Assembly: GCA_004297945.1 (NCBI GenBank)
Contig: SCRC01000089.1
Location: forward strand, 1 to 33,624
Direction: 5' to 3'
DNA: 33,624 bases
Origin: Candidimonas sp.
Lineage (GTDB): Bacteria; Pseudomonadota; Gammaproteobacteria; Burkholderiales; Burkholderiaceae_B
A program made the position numbers and the translations under genes. The notes beneath the pieces are model-generated. The model was given only the letters and a program-made list of their open reading frames with translations. It did no database searches and was not told where the DNA came from. This document shows, piece after piece, positions 1-7,230 of the stretch (positions are counted from its first letter, which is position 1; each line of letters starts with the position of its first letter).

Positions 1-33
1 TTGTAGCGGCAGCCCTTGTGGCTGCCGCTACAA
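1..33. repeat. REP-like palindrome, fully symmetric copy
   Basis: Two perfectly complementary 14-base arms (1-14 and 20-33) flank the loop CTTGT. Because both ends carry the GTAGC/GCTAC head, this copy can be read in either direction. It forms an inverted pair with the copy at 52-78. Confidence 0.9.
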
Positions 34-51
34 AAACCCACCCGTGGTTAA

Positions 52-78
52 TGTAGCGGCAGCCCTTGTCGCTGCCAT
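52..78 (+). repeat. REP-like palindrome (GGCAGCC stem, one mismatch)
   Basis: GTAG head, stem GGCAGCC, loop CTTGT, second arm CGCTGCC with one base changed. It lies 18 bases after the symmetric copy at 1-33. Confidence 0.85.
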
Positions 79-92
79 TTTTTATCCCGAAA

Positions 93-119
93 TGTAGCGG
101 CAGCCCTTGTGGCTGCCAT
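93..119 (+). repeat. REP-like palindrome (GGCAGCC stem)
   Basis: Intact copy: TGTAGC head, GGCAGCC arm, CTTGT loop, GGCTGCC arm, ending in CAT. It lies just downstream of the leftward glutamate dehydrogenase gene and could form a 3' end hairpin on that transcript. Confidence 0.9.
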
Positions 120-155
120 TCCCACCAAATTACCAATACCAAAACAACCAACGAA

Positions 156-1445
156 TCAAGGATACAAACCGCGCACTTCGCGCGCTTCCAGGATGCGCGA
201 GCAGGCGACGATGAAGGCGGCGGTTCGCATGGTGACTTGATGCTCTTTGGCCACGGCGGAAATGGCCGTGTAGGCCGTGCGCATCATCGCCTCCAGGCGG
301 TGGTTGATCTCGGCTTCGGTCCAGTAGAAGCTGGAGAAATCCTGCACCCACTCAAAGTAGCTGACCGTCACGCCGCCGGCATTGGCGACCACGTCGGGCA
401 CGATGTGCGTGCCTTTGGAGTTGAGGATATCGTCGGCTTCCGGAGTGGTTGGGCCGTTGGCGCCTTCGACCAGGATTCGGGTCTTGATCGAGTTGGCATT
501 GTGCTTGGTGATCTGGCCTTCCAACGCCGCCGGGATCAGTATCTCGGTTTCAAGCGCCCAGAATTCGGCCGGGGTTAGCGTGTCGCTGTCAGCCGCGCCC
601 GCCACGCCGCCTGTTTGCTCGACATGATTGAGCAGGCCCAGCACGTTCAGGCCATTGGCGTTATGCACGCAACCGGTATGGTCTTGCACGGCGATAACCT
701 TGGCGCCTTGTTCGTAGAAAAGACGTGCAGCGGTACCGCCCACATTGCCGAAGCCCTGCACGCTGACGCGCGCCCCTTTTAGCGGGATGCCCAGATCGTT
801 CGCGGCTTCGCTGCCCACTACGAATACGCCTCGCCCGGTCGCTTCGACGCGCCCCAGGCTGCCACCCAAAGAGACCGGCTTGCCGGTTACGACGCCGGTC
901 GCGGTGGCGCCTTCGTTCATGGAATATGTGTCCATCATCCACGCCATGGTCTGGGCGTTGGTGTTCACGTCGGGTGCCGGGATGTCTTTGTGGGGCCCGA
1001 TGATGACGCCGATTTCACTGGTGTAGCGCCGTGTGATCCGTTCAAGTTCGGGCATCGAGTAGTTGCGCGGATCGATGCGCACGCCGCCTTTGGCGCCGCC
1101 AAACGGCAAGTTGACTGCGGCATTTTTTACCGACATCCAGGCCGACAGGGCCATGACCTCGGACAAGGTGACGTCCTGGTGAAACCGCACGCCGCCTTTG
1201 CCGGGGCCGCGCGAGACATTGTGCTGTACGCGATAGCCTTCGAAGTGGGTAATGGTGCCGTTGTCGAGCTCTACCGGAATGTCGACGACAAGAATCCGCT
1301 TGGGTCGCTTGAGCGTTTCCAGCCACTTGCTCAGACGCCCCAGGTAAGGCGCAACCCGGTCAACCTGTTCAAGATAAATGCCCCACGGACCTGGGTCTTT
1401 CTGATTGAGGTAGGAAGGGATGGCGTGAACAGGTTGCGTCGACAT
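156..1445 (-). CDS. gdhA: Glutamate dehydrogenase (Glu/Leu/Phe/Val dehydrogenase family)
   Basis: The 429-residue product has the usual length of hexameric glutamate dehydrogenases, which interconvert glutamate and 2-oxoglutarate plus ammonia in the cytoplasm using NAD(P). The N-terminal substrate domain has [11 protein letters not shown] (about residues 80-90) and the active-site motif PFGGAKGG with the catalytic Lys near residue 119. The C-terminal Rossmann domain carries GFGNVGG at about residue 230. The ATG start at 1445 has a GAGG element about nine bases upstream. The gene is divergent from the cys genes and no neighbour shares its strand nearby, so it is probably monocistronic. Coenzyme preference cannot be told by eye. 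The family is certain; glutamate rather than leucine or valine as substrate is inferred from length and overall similarity. Confidence 0.93.
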   Translation of the reverse strand: MSTQPVHAIPSYLNQKDPGPWGIYLEQVDRVAPYLGRLSKWLETLKRPKRILVVDIPVELDNGTITHFEGYRVQHNVSRGPGKGGVRFHQDVTLSEVMALSAWMSVKNAAVNLPFGGAKGGVRIDPRNYSMPELERITRRYTSEIGVIIGPHKDIPAPDVNTNAQTMAWMMDTYSMNEGATATGVVTGKPVSLGGSLGRVEATGRGVFVVGSEAANDLGIPLKGARVSVQGFGNVGGTAARLFYEQGAKVIAVQDHTGCVHNANGLNVLGLLNHVEQTGGVAGAADSDTLTPAEFWALETEILIPAALEGQITKHNANSIKTRILVEGANGPTTPEADDILNSKGTHIVPDVVANAGGVTVSYFEWVQDFSSFYWTEAEINHRLEAMMRTAYTAISAVAKEHQVTMRTAAFIVACSRILEAREVRGLYP

Positions 1446-1862
1446 GGTGTGGCCTCGCGAGTGATGAAGATGATGAGTTGAAAAGACGAGTTGAAAGAAA
1501 TCCGATGCGGCAGTTTACCGCGCCGAGTGTGTTGTGTCCCCAATTAACCATTTCATAAATAAATAGGGACGCATTAAATAGAAGGCCCGTGATGCCCACG
1601 TTGCCAATGTAGGGGCCGCCCTTGTGGCTGCCATTCTTGATGCCTCCCGGCGAGGCCTCGCCACCACGCTCCAGAATATGAACTTATGTGTTTTTGAATT
1701 AATGCCTCGCAGCGATATGCAGTCAACCAATAAGTCGTTCCCTTGTCACGCCGCCACCTTCAGACTGTACCTTTAAATCAGGTACTTGTGGCAATCGCGG
1801 CAGGCTTAAATCTCTAGATCCGCAGTCAACGTTGGCGCAAGTAACCGCAGGCAAGGGTTACG
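1446..1862. other. Divergent intergenic region gdhA/cysH
   Basis: A 417-base gap that must hold both promoters. Visible features are a degenerate REP copy (1608-1634) and a small hairpin with arms GTACCT/AGGTAC at 1767-1785. I see no convincing extra gene and no sulfite reductase gene next to cysH. Confidence 0.6.
1608..1634 (+). repeat. Degenerate REP-like palindrome
   Basis: Recognisable TGTAG head, CTTGT loop and intact GGCTGCC second arm, but the first arm has changed to GGCCGCC. It is a decaying copy in the gdhA/cysH intergenic region. Confidence 0.75.
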
Positions 1863-2594
1863 GTGACTATTTTTCCTTCTTCCTTCGACCCCGCAACGCG
1901 GACCCGGTGGGACAAGCTGCTGGGTGAAGTGGTGACCATCGCGGCCAAGCATCCCGATGCGGTATTTGCGTCGTCTCTTGCCGCCGAAGACATGCTGCTG
2001 CTTCACGCCATTGTGCAGACCCAGGCTCCGATCGAGGTCTTTACCCTGGACACCGGGCGCCTGCCTGCGCAAACCTTAGGGCTGATAGACACGATTGCCG
2101 ACCGTTACGGTGCCGCCGTAAAGGCGATCAGGCCCGATCCGGCCGCGGTGCATGAGCATGTTGCGCAGCACGGCGAATTTGCGTTTTACGAAAGCGTGGT
2201 TTTGCGCAAGGCTTGCTGTGCCATACGCAAGGTCGAGCCTTTGCGGCGCACCTTGAAAGGCCATTCGGCCTGGATTACCGGGCAGCGGCGTGGTCAGTCT
2301 GTGACGCGTGTTGAGCTGGCCGAGTCCGAGTTCGATCCGGTGTTCGGCTTGCAAAAGTACAACCCCCTGGCCGGGTGGACCGAAGATCAGGTCTGGGCGG
2401 TCATTCGCGCGCTGGACATCCCGTACAACCCCCTGCATGACCAGCACTATCCCTCAATAGGCTGCGATCCGTGCACCCGGGCGATCAGGCCTGGCGAAGA
2501 CGCGCGGGCAGGCCGATGGTGGTGGGAGCAAAGGGCATCCAAAGAATGCGGCTTGCACGCCGGCAACCTGAAGGCGATAGATGCACAGACGTAG
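1863..2594 (+). CDS. cysH: APS reductase (assimilatory, 4Fe-4S type)
   Basis: This 243-residue cytoplasmic enzyme of the PAPS/APS reductase family reduces activated sulfate to sulfite. It shows the Cys pattern of APS reductases: a CC pair near residues 118-119 (KACCAIRK) and CxxC near 201-204 (GCDPCTR), ligands for a 4Fe-4S cluster, plus the catalytic Cys in KECGLH near 229. PAPS-specific enzymes of the E. coli type lack the CC and CxxC cysteines, so APS is the likely substrate. The start is GTG at 1863, preceded by AAGGG. cysD and cysN follow on the same strand after about 110 bases. The stop codon TAG lies inside the head of a REP copy, so the C-terminus may have been altered by repeat insertion. 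Confidence 0.92.
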   Translation: MTIFPSSFDPATRTRWDKLLGEVVTIAAKHPDAVFASSLAAEDMLLLHAIVQTQAPIEVFTLDTGRLPAQTLGLIDTIADRYGAAVKAIRPDPAAVHEHVAQHGEFAFYESVVLRKACCAIRKVEPLRRTLKGHSAWITGQRRGQSVTRVELAESEFDPVFGLQKYNPLAGWTEDQVWAVIRALDIPYNPLHDQHYPSIGCDPCTRAIRPGEDARAGRWWWEQRASKECGLHAGNLKAIDAQT

Positions 2595-2616
2595 CGGCAG
2601 CCCTTGTGGCTGCCAT
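2590..2616 (+). repeat. REP-like palindrome overlapping the cysH stop
   Basis: Intact GGCAGCC/CTTGT/GGCTGCC copy. Its GTAG head supplies the TAG stop codon (2592-2594) of cysH. It lies between cysH and cysD and could act as an intercistronic hairpin. Confidence 0.9.
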
Positions 2617-2702
2617 CAATACGCTAAGCAACCAAGCAAAACTGACAAAGTGCACGATTGATTTAGAGATGGAATTAAATACTGAATTCACTAAGGAACA
2701 CA

Positions 2703-3611
2703 ATGAGCAAGATCGCTGAACGCACGCATCTGGATTGGCTGGAGTCCGAAGCTGTTTATATTTTGCGCGAGGTGGCCGCCGAATGCGAACGGCCGGTGCT
2801 GCTTTTTTCGGGCGGCAAGGATTCCGTGGTGCTGCTGCGCCTGGCTGAAAAAGCATTTCATCCGGCGGCCTTTCCGTTTCCCCTGATGCATATCGATACG
2901 GGCCATAACTTTGACGAGGTGATCGAATTTCGCGATCGCCGGGTGGCCGAACTGCGCGAGCGCTTAATCGTGCGCCGCGTCGAAGATTCCATCGCGCGTG
3001 GCACGGTGGCGCTGCGGGCGGCGACCGATTCGCGCAATGCGGCGCAGGCCACGACACTGCTCGAAGCCATCGAGGAATTTTCTTTCGATGCATGCATAGG
3101 CGGCGCCCGGCGCGACGAAGAAAAGGCCCGGGCCAAGGAGCGTGTGTTCTCGTTTCGTGGCGAGTCGGGCCAGTGGGATCCCAAGGCGCAACGCCCAGAG
3201 CTATGGAACTTGTTCAATACCAAGGTCCACAAGGGTGAAAACATGCGCGTCTTCCCCATTTCCAACTGGACCGAGCTGGACATCTGGCAATACATACAAC
3301 GCGAAGACTTAAGCTTGCCCTCCCTCTATTACGCTCATGAACGCGAGGTCATCGGGCGCAACGGCCTGCTGGTTCCCTTGACCCCACTGACGCCTCTTCG
3401 AGACGGAGAGGCCGCGCAAACCTTGAGCGTGCGCTTTCGCACCGTTGGCGACATTTCTTGCACCTGCCCCGTGGCATCCACGGCCAGCGATGCCGCCGCC
3501 ATCATTGCCGAAACCGCGGTGACCACCATTACCGAGCGCGGCGCAACGCGCATGGACGATCAAACTTCCGAGGCTTCGATGGAACGCCGGAAAAAACAGG
3601 GGTACTTCTAA
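2703..3611 (+). CDS. cysD: Sulfate adenylyltransferase subunit 2 (small subunit)
   Basis: The 302-residue product matches the usual length of CysD. It is the catalytic adenylyltransferase subunit that forms APS from sulfate and ATP, powered by the GTPase CysN. The PP-loop SGGKDS lies near residues 36-41. Further family hallmarks are GGARRDEEKARAKER and the segment RVFPISNWTELDIWQYI. The ATG at 2703 is preceded by an AAGGA element about eight bases upstream. The stop TAA shares its last A with the ATG of cysN (TAATG), indicating translational coupling and assembly of the CysDN complex. The C-terminal tail ends RRKKQGYF, typical of the family. Confidence 0.96.
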   Translation: MSKIAERTHLDWLESEAVYILREVAAECERPVLLFSGGKDSVVLLRLAEKAFHPAAFPFPLMHIDTGHNFDEVIEFRDRRVAELRERLIVRRVEDSIARGTVALRAATDSRNAAQATTLLEAIEEFSFDACIGGARRDEEKARAKERVFSFRGESGQWDPKAQRPELWNLFNTKVHKGENMRVFPISNWTELDIWQYIQREDLSLPSLYYAHEREVIGRNGLLVPLTPLTPLRDGEAAQTLSVRFRTVGDISCTCPVASTASDAAAIIAETAVTTITERGATRMDDQTSEASMERRKKQGYF

Positions 3612-4912
3612 TGAACGCAGTCAATGAATCGTGGCTGTCGGCCGCCAACTCGGGCGTGCTGCGCCTGATTACGGCGGGCTCGGTCGACGATGGAAAATCG
3701 ACGCTAATCGGCCGCTTGCTGTACGACAGCAAAGGCGTCTTTGCCGATCAGCTTGAATCTGTCGCACGCTCCAAATACAAGCGCGTGGCCGCCAGCGAGA
3801 TCGACTTGTCGTTGCTGACCGACGGCCTGGAGGCCGAACGCGAGCAGGGCATTACGATAGACGTGGCGTATCGCTATTTTGCGACGCCGCTGCGCAAGTT
3901 CATTGTGGCCGATGCACCGGGGCATGAACAATACACGCGCAATATGGTAACGGGCGCCTCGACCGCGCAGGTGGCGATCATCCTGATTGACGCGAGCCGT
4001 GTGGCAAATGGCGAACTATTGCCGCAGACCAAACGCCATAGCGCCCTGGCTCAGCTGCTGGGCCTGCAGCACATAGTCGTAGCGGTCAACAAGATGGATC
4101 TGGTCGGCTGGAGCTCACAGGTCTTCGAACAAATACGCCAAGCCTATGCCGCGCTGGCCCAGAAGCTGGGCATTGCCGCGTTCCATATTGTTCCGATGTC
4201 GGCCCTCAAGGGTGACAACGTGGTCGAACGTTCCGGTAAAACGCCTTGGTATGACGGCCTTCCCTTGTTGTCCCTGCTGGAGAACCTGCCAACGTCGACG
4301 CCGGATACGCAAGCCGCAGCGCGATTCTTCGTGCAGTGGGTAATACGTCACGGTGGTCACCACGTTAACGATTTTCGCGGCTTTGCCGGGCAGCTGGCGG
4401 GCGGCAGCTTGCGTGTGGGCGATGCGGTCAAGGTGCTGCCCTCGGGCCAAACAGCCAAGGTGGCACGCCTGGTGCAATTCGATCGCGATGTCGAATCGGT
4501 GGTGGGTGGCGACAGTGTTGCCGTCGTGCTCGATAGCGACATCGACGTCTCGCGCGGAGACTTGATCGTGGCCGCCGATGCGCCCATTCGTGTCAGCCGC
4601 GAATTCGACGCCGACCTTTGCTGGCTCGATCAGCAGGGCTTGAGTCAGGCGCGTTCGTATTGGCTAAAACAAGGCACGCGAGTCACCCAGGTCAAAATCA
4701 CGGCCGTGCATACCCGCCGCGATATCCACGAACTGCAGCACGTCGCCGTTGCGACCGGAAGCACCCTGGCCTTGAACGATATTGGCAGGGTCACGCTGAT
4801 GTCGCGCGACCCGCTCGCCCTGGACTCCTATGCCGAACAGCCCGCCACCGGATCCTTCATCTTGATTGACACGGCCACGCATCAAACCGCCGCCGCGGGC
4901 ATGGTGCGCTAA
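3611..4912 (+). CDS. cysN: Sulfate adenylyltransferase subunit 1 (GTPase)
   Basis: The 433-residue product is an EF-Tu-like GTPase that drives APS synthesis by CysD. The G-domain has the P-loop GSVDDGKST (about residues 23-31), the G3 motif DAPGHEQYTRNM and the G4 motif NKMDL, followed by two beta-barrel domains. The start at 3611 is fixed by the one-base overlap with the cysD stop; the open frame runs further upstream but lies inside cysD. The protein ends after the elongation-factor-like domains and carries no C-terminal APS kinase (CysC), unlike the CysNC fusions of many bacteria. That fits with the APS-type CysH encoded upstream. A block of REP-derived repeats follows directly. Confidence 0.96.
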   Translation: MNAVNESWLSAANSGVLRLITAGSVDDGKSTLIGRLLYDSKGVFADQLESVARSKYKRVAASEIDLSLLTDGLEAEREQGITIDVAYRYFATPLRKFIVADAPGHEQYTRNMVTGASTAQVAIILIDASRVANGELLPQTKRHSALAQLLGLQHIVVAVNKMDLVGWSSQVFEQIRQAYAALAQKLGIAAFHIVPMSALKGDNVVERSGKTPWYDGLPLLSLLENLPTSTPDTQAAARFFVQWVIRHGGHHVNDFRGFAGQLAGGSLRVGDAVKVLPSGQTAKVARLVQFDRDVESVVGGDSVAVVLDSDIDVSRGDLIVAADAPIRVSREFDADLCWLDQQGLSQARSYWLKQGTRVTQVKITAVHTRRDIHELQHVAVATGSTLALNDIGRVTLMSRDPLALDSYAEQPATGSFILIDTATHQTAAAGMVR

Positions 4913-4939
4913 CATACGATCTTGATTTATCGAGGTTTT

Positions 4940-4964
4940 GCCACCCACAAGGGGTGGCGCTACA
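4940..4964 (-). repeat. REP-like palindrome (GCCACCC stem)
   Basis: Leftward copy with arms GCCACCC/GGGTGGC around CTTGT. The stem differs from the common type at two paired positions, and both changes are compensated. It lies 28 bases after the cysN stop. Confidence 0.85.
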
Positions 4965-4982
4965 CAACGCTCCGGCTGGTTT

Positions 4983-5105
4983 CTGTAGCGGCACCCCGTT
5001 TCTGTAGCGGCACCCCGTTTCCGTAGCCGCACCCCGTTTCCGTAGCCGCACCCCGTTTCCGTAGCCGCACCCCGTTTCCGTAGCGGCACCCCTTGTGGGT
5101 GCCAT
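4983..5105 (+). repeat. 19-bp tandem array of REP half-elements ending in a full REP
   Basis: Five contiguous 19-base units start at 4983, 5002, 5021, 5040 and 5059. Each consists of the REP head and first arm (GTAGCGGCACCCC or GTAGCCGCACCCC) plus a CGTTT-type spacer. They are followed by a complete REP (about 5078-5105, arms GGCACCC/GGGTGCC). Two sub-types exist (GTAGCGG and GTAGCCG), the second present in three successive units, as expected from slippage duplication. No spacers of unique sequence occur, so this is not a CRISPR. Confidence 0.9.
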
Positions 5106-5129
5106 CGCCCCTTCAAGGTACTAATTAGA

Positions 5130-5849
5130 ATGTCGCCAACTGATTCCATGGAAAGCCGCCTGGCCCACGTTCGCCAACGCATAGCAGGCGCATGCGCGAA
5201 GGCAGGCCGATCGCCCGCCGAGGTCACGCTATTGCCGGTAAGCAAAACCTTCGGCATCGAGGAAATACGCCAGGCCATGGCGCTCGGCCTGAATCGTTTC
5301 GGTGAAAACAAGACTCAGGAAATCGGCCAAAAGGCGCCGCAGTTCAGCGATTCCGCCTTGTCCTGGGTCATGATAGGGCATCTGCAAACCAACAAAGCCA
5401 AAGAAGCCGCAAGGCTGGTAGACGAAGTGCAGTCGCTCGATCGTTTGCCGCTCGCGCGTGCGCTGGAGCAGCGTCTGCAGATTGAAGGCCGCGCCATTGA
5501 CGTGCTGGTGCAAATCAAAACGTCGACCGAGCCCAGCAAGTTTGGCCTGGAGCCCACCGAGCTGCCCGGGTTTTTGAAAGAACTGGCGGTATTCGAGTGC
5601 CTGCGCGTTAAAGGCTTGATGACGCTGGCCATCAATTCGCCCGACGAAGCCGCCGTACGGGCCTGCTTTTCCAACCTGCGCCTGTGGCGTGACCGCATGC
5701 AGGCCGAAGGCGCGGAAAGCTTAACCCGCCTGTCCATGGGCATGAGCGGCGACTTCGAGTGGGCCATAGCAGAAGGCTCCACCGAAATCCGCGTCGGGTC
5801 CGCCATCTTCGGCCAACGCAATTACGCGGTGCCGGGCGCAGCGGCATAG
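5130..5849 (+). CDS. yggS: YggS/PROSC family pyridoxal-phosphate homeostasis protein
   Basis: The 239-residue product is a fold-III PLP-binding protein of the YggS family, which helps keep free PLP balanced and has no known enzymatic reaction. The PLP-binding Lys lies in LLPVSKTFG near residue 39. Further hallmarks are RFGENKTQE, WVMIGHLQTNKAK, LVQIKTSTEPSKFG, the LMTLA segment and SMGMSGDFEWAIAEGSTEIRVGSAIFG near the C-terminus. I take ATG 5130; a second in-frame Met at residue 7 could also serve, since neither has a strong Shine-Dalgarno. It stands alone between two REP-rich gaps; in many proteobacteria this gene neighbours proC or pilT, which are not seen here. Confidence 0.95.
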   Translation: MSPTDSMESRLAHVRQRIAGACAKAGRSPAEVTLLPVSKTFGIEEIRQAMALGLNRFGENKTQEIGQKAPQFSDSALSWVMIGHLQTNKAKEAARLVDEVQSLDRLPLARALEQRLQIEGRAIDVLVQIKTSTEPSKFGLEPTELPGFLKELAVFECLRVKGLMTLAINSPDEAAVRACFSNLRLWRDRMQAEGAESLTRLSMGMSGDFEWAIAEGSTEIRVGSAIFGQRNYAVPGAAA

Positions 5850-5870
5850 CCGCCGATCGCGCCGCTTATC

Positions 5871-5896
5871 TGTAGCGGCACCCCTTGTGGGTGCCA
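5871..5896 (+). repeat. REP-like palindrome (GGCACCC stem)
   Basis: Intact rightward copy: TGTAGC head, GGCACCC, CTTGT, GGGTGCC. It is the first of three direct copies after yggS. Confidence 0.9.
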
Positions 5897-5906
5897 GAAT
5901 CGTTTC

Positions 5907-5933
5907 TGTAGCGGCACCCCTTGTGGGTGCCAT
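5907..5933 (+). repeat. REP-like palindrome (GGCACCC stem)
   Basis: Intact rightward copy, 10 bases after the preceding one. The spacer includes CGTTTC, which resembles the spacer of the 19-bp tandem array at 4983-5105. Confidence 0.9.
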
Positions 5934-5939
5934 CGTTTT

Positions 5940-5966
5940 CGTAGCGGCAGCCCTTGTGGCTGCCAT
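5940..5966 (+). repeat. REP-like palindrome (GGCAGCC stem)
   Basis: Intact rightward copy of the GGCAGCC type, six bases after a GGCACCC-type copy, so two stem types lie side by side. Confidence 0.9.
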
Positions 5967-5995
5967 CGCCAATCAAAACGATATCTTGCATAGAT

Positions 5996-6034
5996 GACAG
6001 GCACAAGGCCTGTCGCTACATGCCTGTCGCTACA
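5996..6034 (-). repeat. REP-like palindrome, GACAGGC stem, with extra half copy
   Basis: Leftward copy 5996-6020 with arms GACAGGC/GCCTGTC around the CTTGT loop and the normal GTAGC head. This stem differs from the others at several positions yet pairs fully. A partial duplicate of one arm plus head follows at 6021-6034. Confidence 0.8.
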
Positions 6035-6066
6035 TGATTCACGCACGCGTTTTTCGTCGTCGATAT

Positions 6067-6090
6067 GGCCGCCACAAGGGCTGCCGCTAC
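6067..6090 (-). repeat. Degenerate REP-like palindrome
   Basis: Leftward copy with intact GTAGCGGCAGCC half and CTTGT loop but a damaged distal arm. Confidence 0.75.
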
Positions 6091-6111
6091 TAGCGACAAC
6101 CACGCAAGCGT

Positions 6112-6235
6112 CATGGGCCGTTAAGGTGGGGCGGGCGATTTGGGCGCGCCGCCCCGAAGCTGGTTCTGCGTGCGGGAAGTCATGGCGCAGCCATGACCGT
6201 GCCCGTCAGAGCCCGAACCGCCTTAATGGCCCATG
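6112..6235. other. 124-base structured inverted-repeat element (ncRNA or MITE candidate)
   Basis: Outer arms 6112-6129 and 6218-6235 pair over 18 positions, counting two G-T pairs. A two-by-two GG/AA internal loop then leads into five more pairs (6132-6136 with 6211-6215). Inside are a GGGCG/CGCCC hairpin (6142-6154) and a perfect 8-bp hairpin with loop GCA (6179-6197) extended by CGGG/CCCG. The whole folds as a three-way junction. It is unrelated to the REP family and has no convincing ORF. It could be a non-coding RNA, or a transposon-derived miniature element whose outer arms are terminal inverted repeats. I see no clear target-site duplication. Confidence 0.5.
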
Positions 6236-6295
6236 GCGCGGGGCTAGAAGGTTTTGGGCGGGATTGGGTTACCGGAAACGCTACTAGCTGCGAAT

Positions 6296-6359
6296 GCCAC
6301 CCACAAGGGGTGGCGCTACAGGCTGCCGCTACAGGCTGCCGCTACAGGCTGCCGCTACA
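6296..6359 (-). repeat. REP copy plus three 13-bp tandem half-units
   Basis: A complete leftward REP with arms GCCACCC/GGGTGGC (6296-6320) is followed by three exact 13-base units GGCTGCCGCTACA at 6321, 6334 and 6347. Each unit is one REP arm plus head without a spacer. A degraded fourth unit (GCAAGGCGCTACA) follows just before the regulator gene. Confidence 0.88.
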
Positions 6360-6389
6360 GCAAGGCGCTACAAGCCGCGACGGGAACAC

Positions 6390-7064
6390 CTACACCCCAT
6401 ACTGCTTCAACCCCTCCAGGCTTAACACCTGCACCGCCCCGTATTCGATACGCAGCAACTTTGCAGCCTCCAGAACGCGCATCGCCTGGTTGGTGCGCTG
6501 GCGCGAAATTCTCGCCAGGTAGCCGACCTCTTCCTGCGTAATATTCAAACGCATCCCCTGGCCCGGATACAGCAAAGGATTAAACAGCTCGGCCAGGCAG
6601 CGCGCCACGCGCGCATCGGGCGCAAGCAACCGGTCGTATTCCGCCTTGCCTATAAATTGCGCAACCCGCTCGTTAAGCTGGCGCAGCAAGTAGCGGTTAA
6701 ACGGAATACTGCTATCGAGCAGCCAATCGAAGCACGCCGCCGGCAGGCGTGCGATGGTGCAACCGCGTAGCGCCACCACATCGTATTTGCGCGCTTCGCG
6801 CTTGAGCAGCGACCCTTCACCTATCCAGCCCCCTGCAGGCACGCCGGTTAACGAAGCCATCTTGCCATCGGAATTACCCACCGACACCTTGATCAGGCCA
6901 TCGAGCACACCTATCCACGCATACGCCATCTCGCCCTTGTGTTCGATGATGGCGCCGGCCGGGTAATGCGCCACGGACATATCGCGCAAGACCCGCGTTT
7001 GCTGTTCGTCCGTTAGCAAGGCATACCATGCCGCCGCAATTTGCAAGGATTCTTTCAGTTGCAT
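6390..7064 (-). CDS. Crp/Fnr-family transcriptional regulator
   Basis: The 224-residue product has an N-terminal cyclic-nucleotide-binding-like beta-barrel (about residues 20-130, with GWIGEGSLLKRE resembling the cNMP-domain turn). A dimer helix and a C-terminal winged helix-turn-helix follow (about 170-215, NITQEEVGYLARISRQRTNQAMRVLE). It has no Fnr-type N-terminal Cys cluster, so it is not an oxygen-sensing Fnr; the ligand is unknown. It is divergent from the acyl-CoA ligase/ABC transporter operon, with the start codons about 170 bases apart. Control of that operon and of itself is therefore likely but inferred. The start is ATG at 7064. Confidence 0.88.
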   Translation of the reverse strand: MQLKESLQIAAAWYALLTDEQQTRVLRDMSVAHYPAGAIIEHKGEMAYAWIGVLDGLIKVSVGNSDGKMASLTGVPAGGWIGEGSLLKREARKYDVVALRGCTIARLPAACFDWLLDSSIPFNRYLLRQLNERVAQFIGKAEYDRLLAPDARVARCLAELFNPLLYPGQGMRLNITQEEVGYLARISRQRTNQAMRVLEAAKLLRIEYGAVQVLSLEGLKQYGV

Positions 7065-7230
7065 GGGTGTTTACCCTAGGAAACGCATGAATGTCGCATC
7101 CGTGACAGTTGTTCGTAAGCCAAGCTTATACCTTTACATCCAATCGCAGAAAAATTAAATCAGTTATACGCCCCAGGCCTTCTTGATCGCAATGTTCAAG
7201 AAACCGGGGGTACTCGCTGAAGGAGACCTC
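7065..7230. promoter_or_regulatory. Divergent promoter region, regulator / transporter operon
   Basis: The gap between the Crp/Fnr regulator and the rightward operon is the only place for their promoters. A possible rightward promoter is TGACAG followed after 18 bases by TATACC (about 7100-7135). The match is modest and no clear Crp-type palindrome was found. The operon's Shine-Dalgarno GAAGGAG is at 7219-7225. Confidence 0.35.

Noticed and set aside
3458-3610. Longer N-terminus for cysN
   Set aside because: The extra 51 codons lie inside cysD, and the TAATG overlap and CysN family length fix the start at 3611.
4983-5105. Tandem repeats resembling a CRISPR array
   Set aside because: Units are contiguous 19-mers without unique spacers and derive from REP halves; no cas gene is in the window.
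5996-6090. Independent hairpin terminators after yggS
   Set aside because: They share the GTAGC head and CTTGT loop with the REP family and lack T-tracts, so they are annotated as REP copies.
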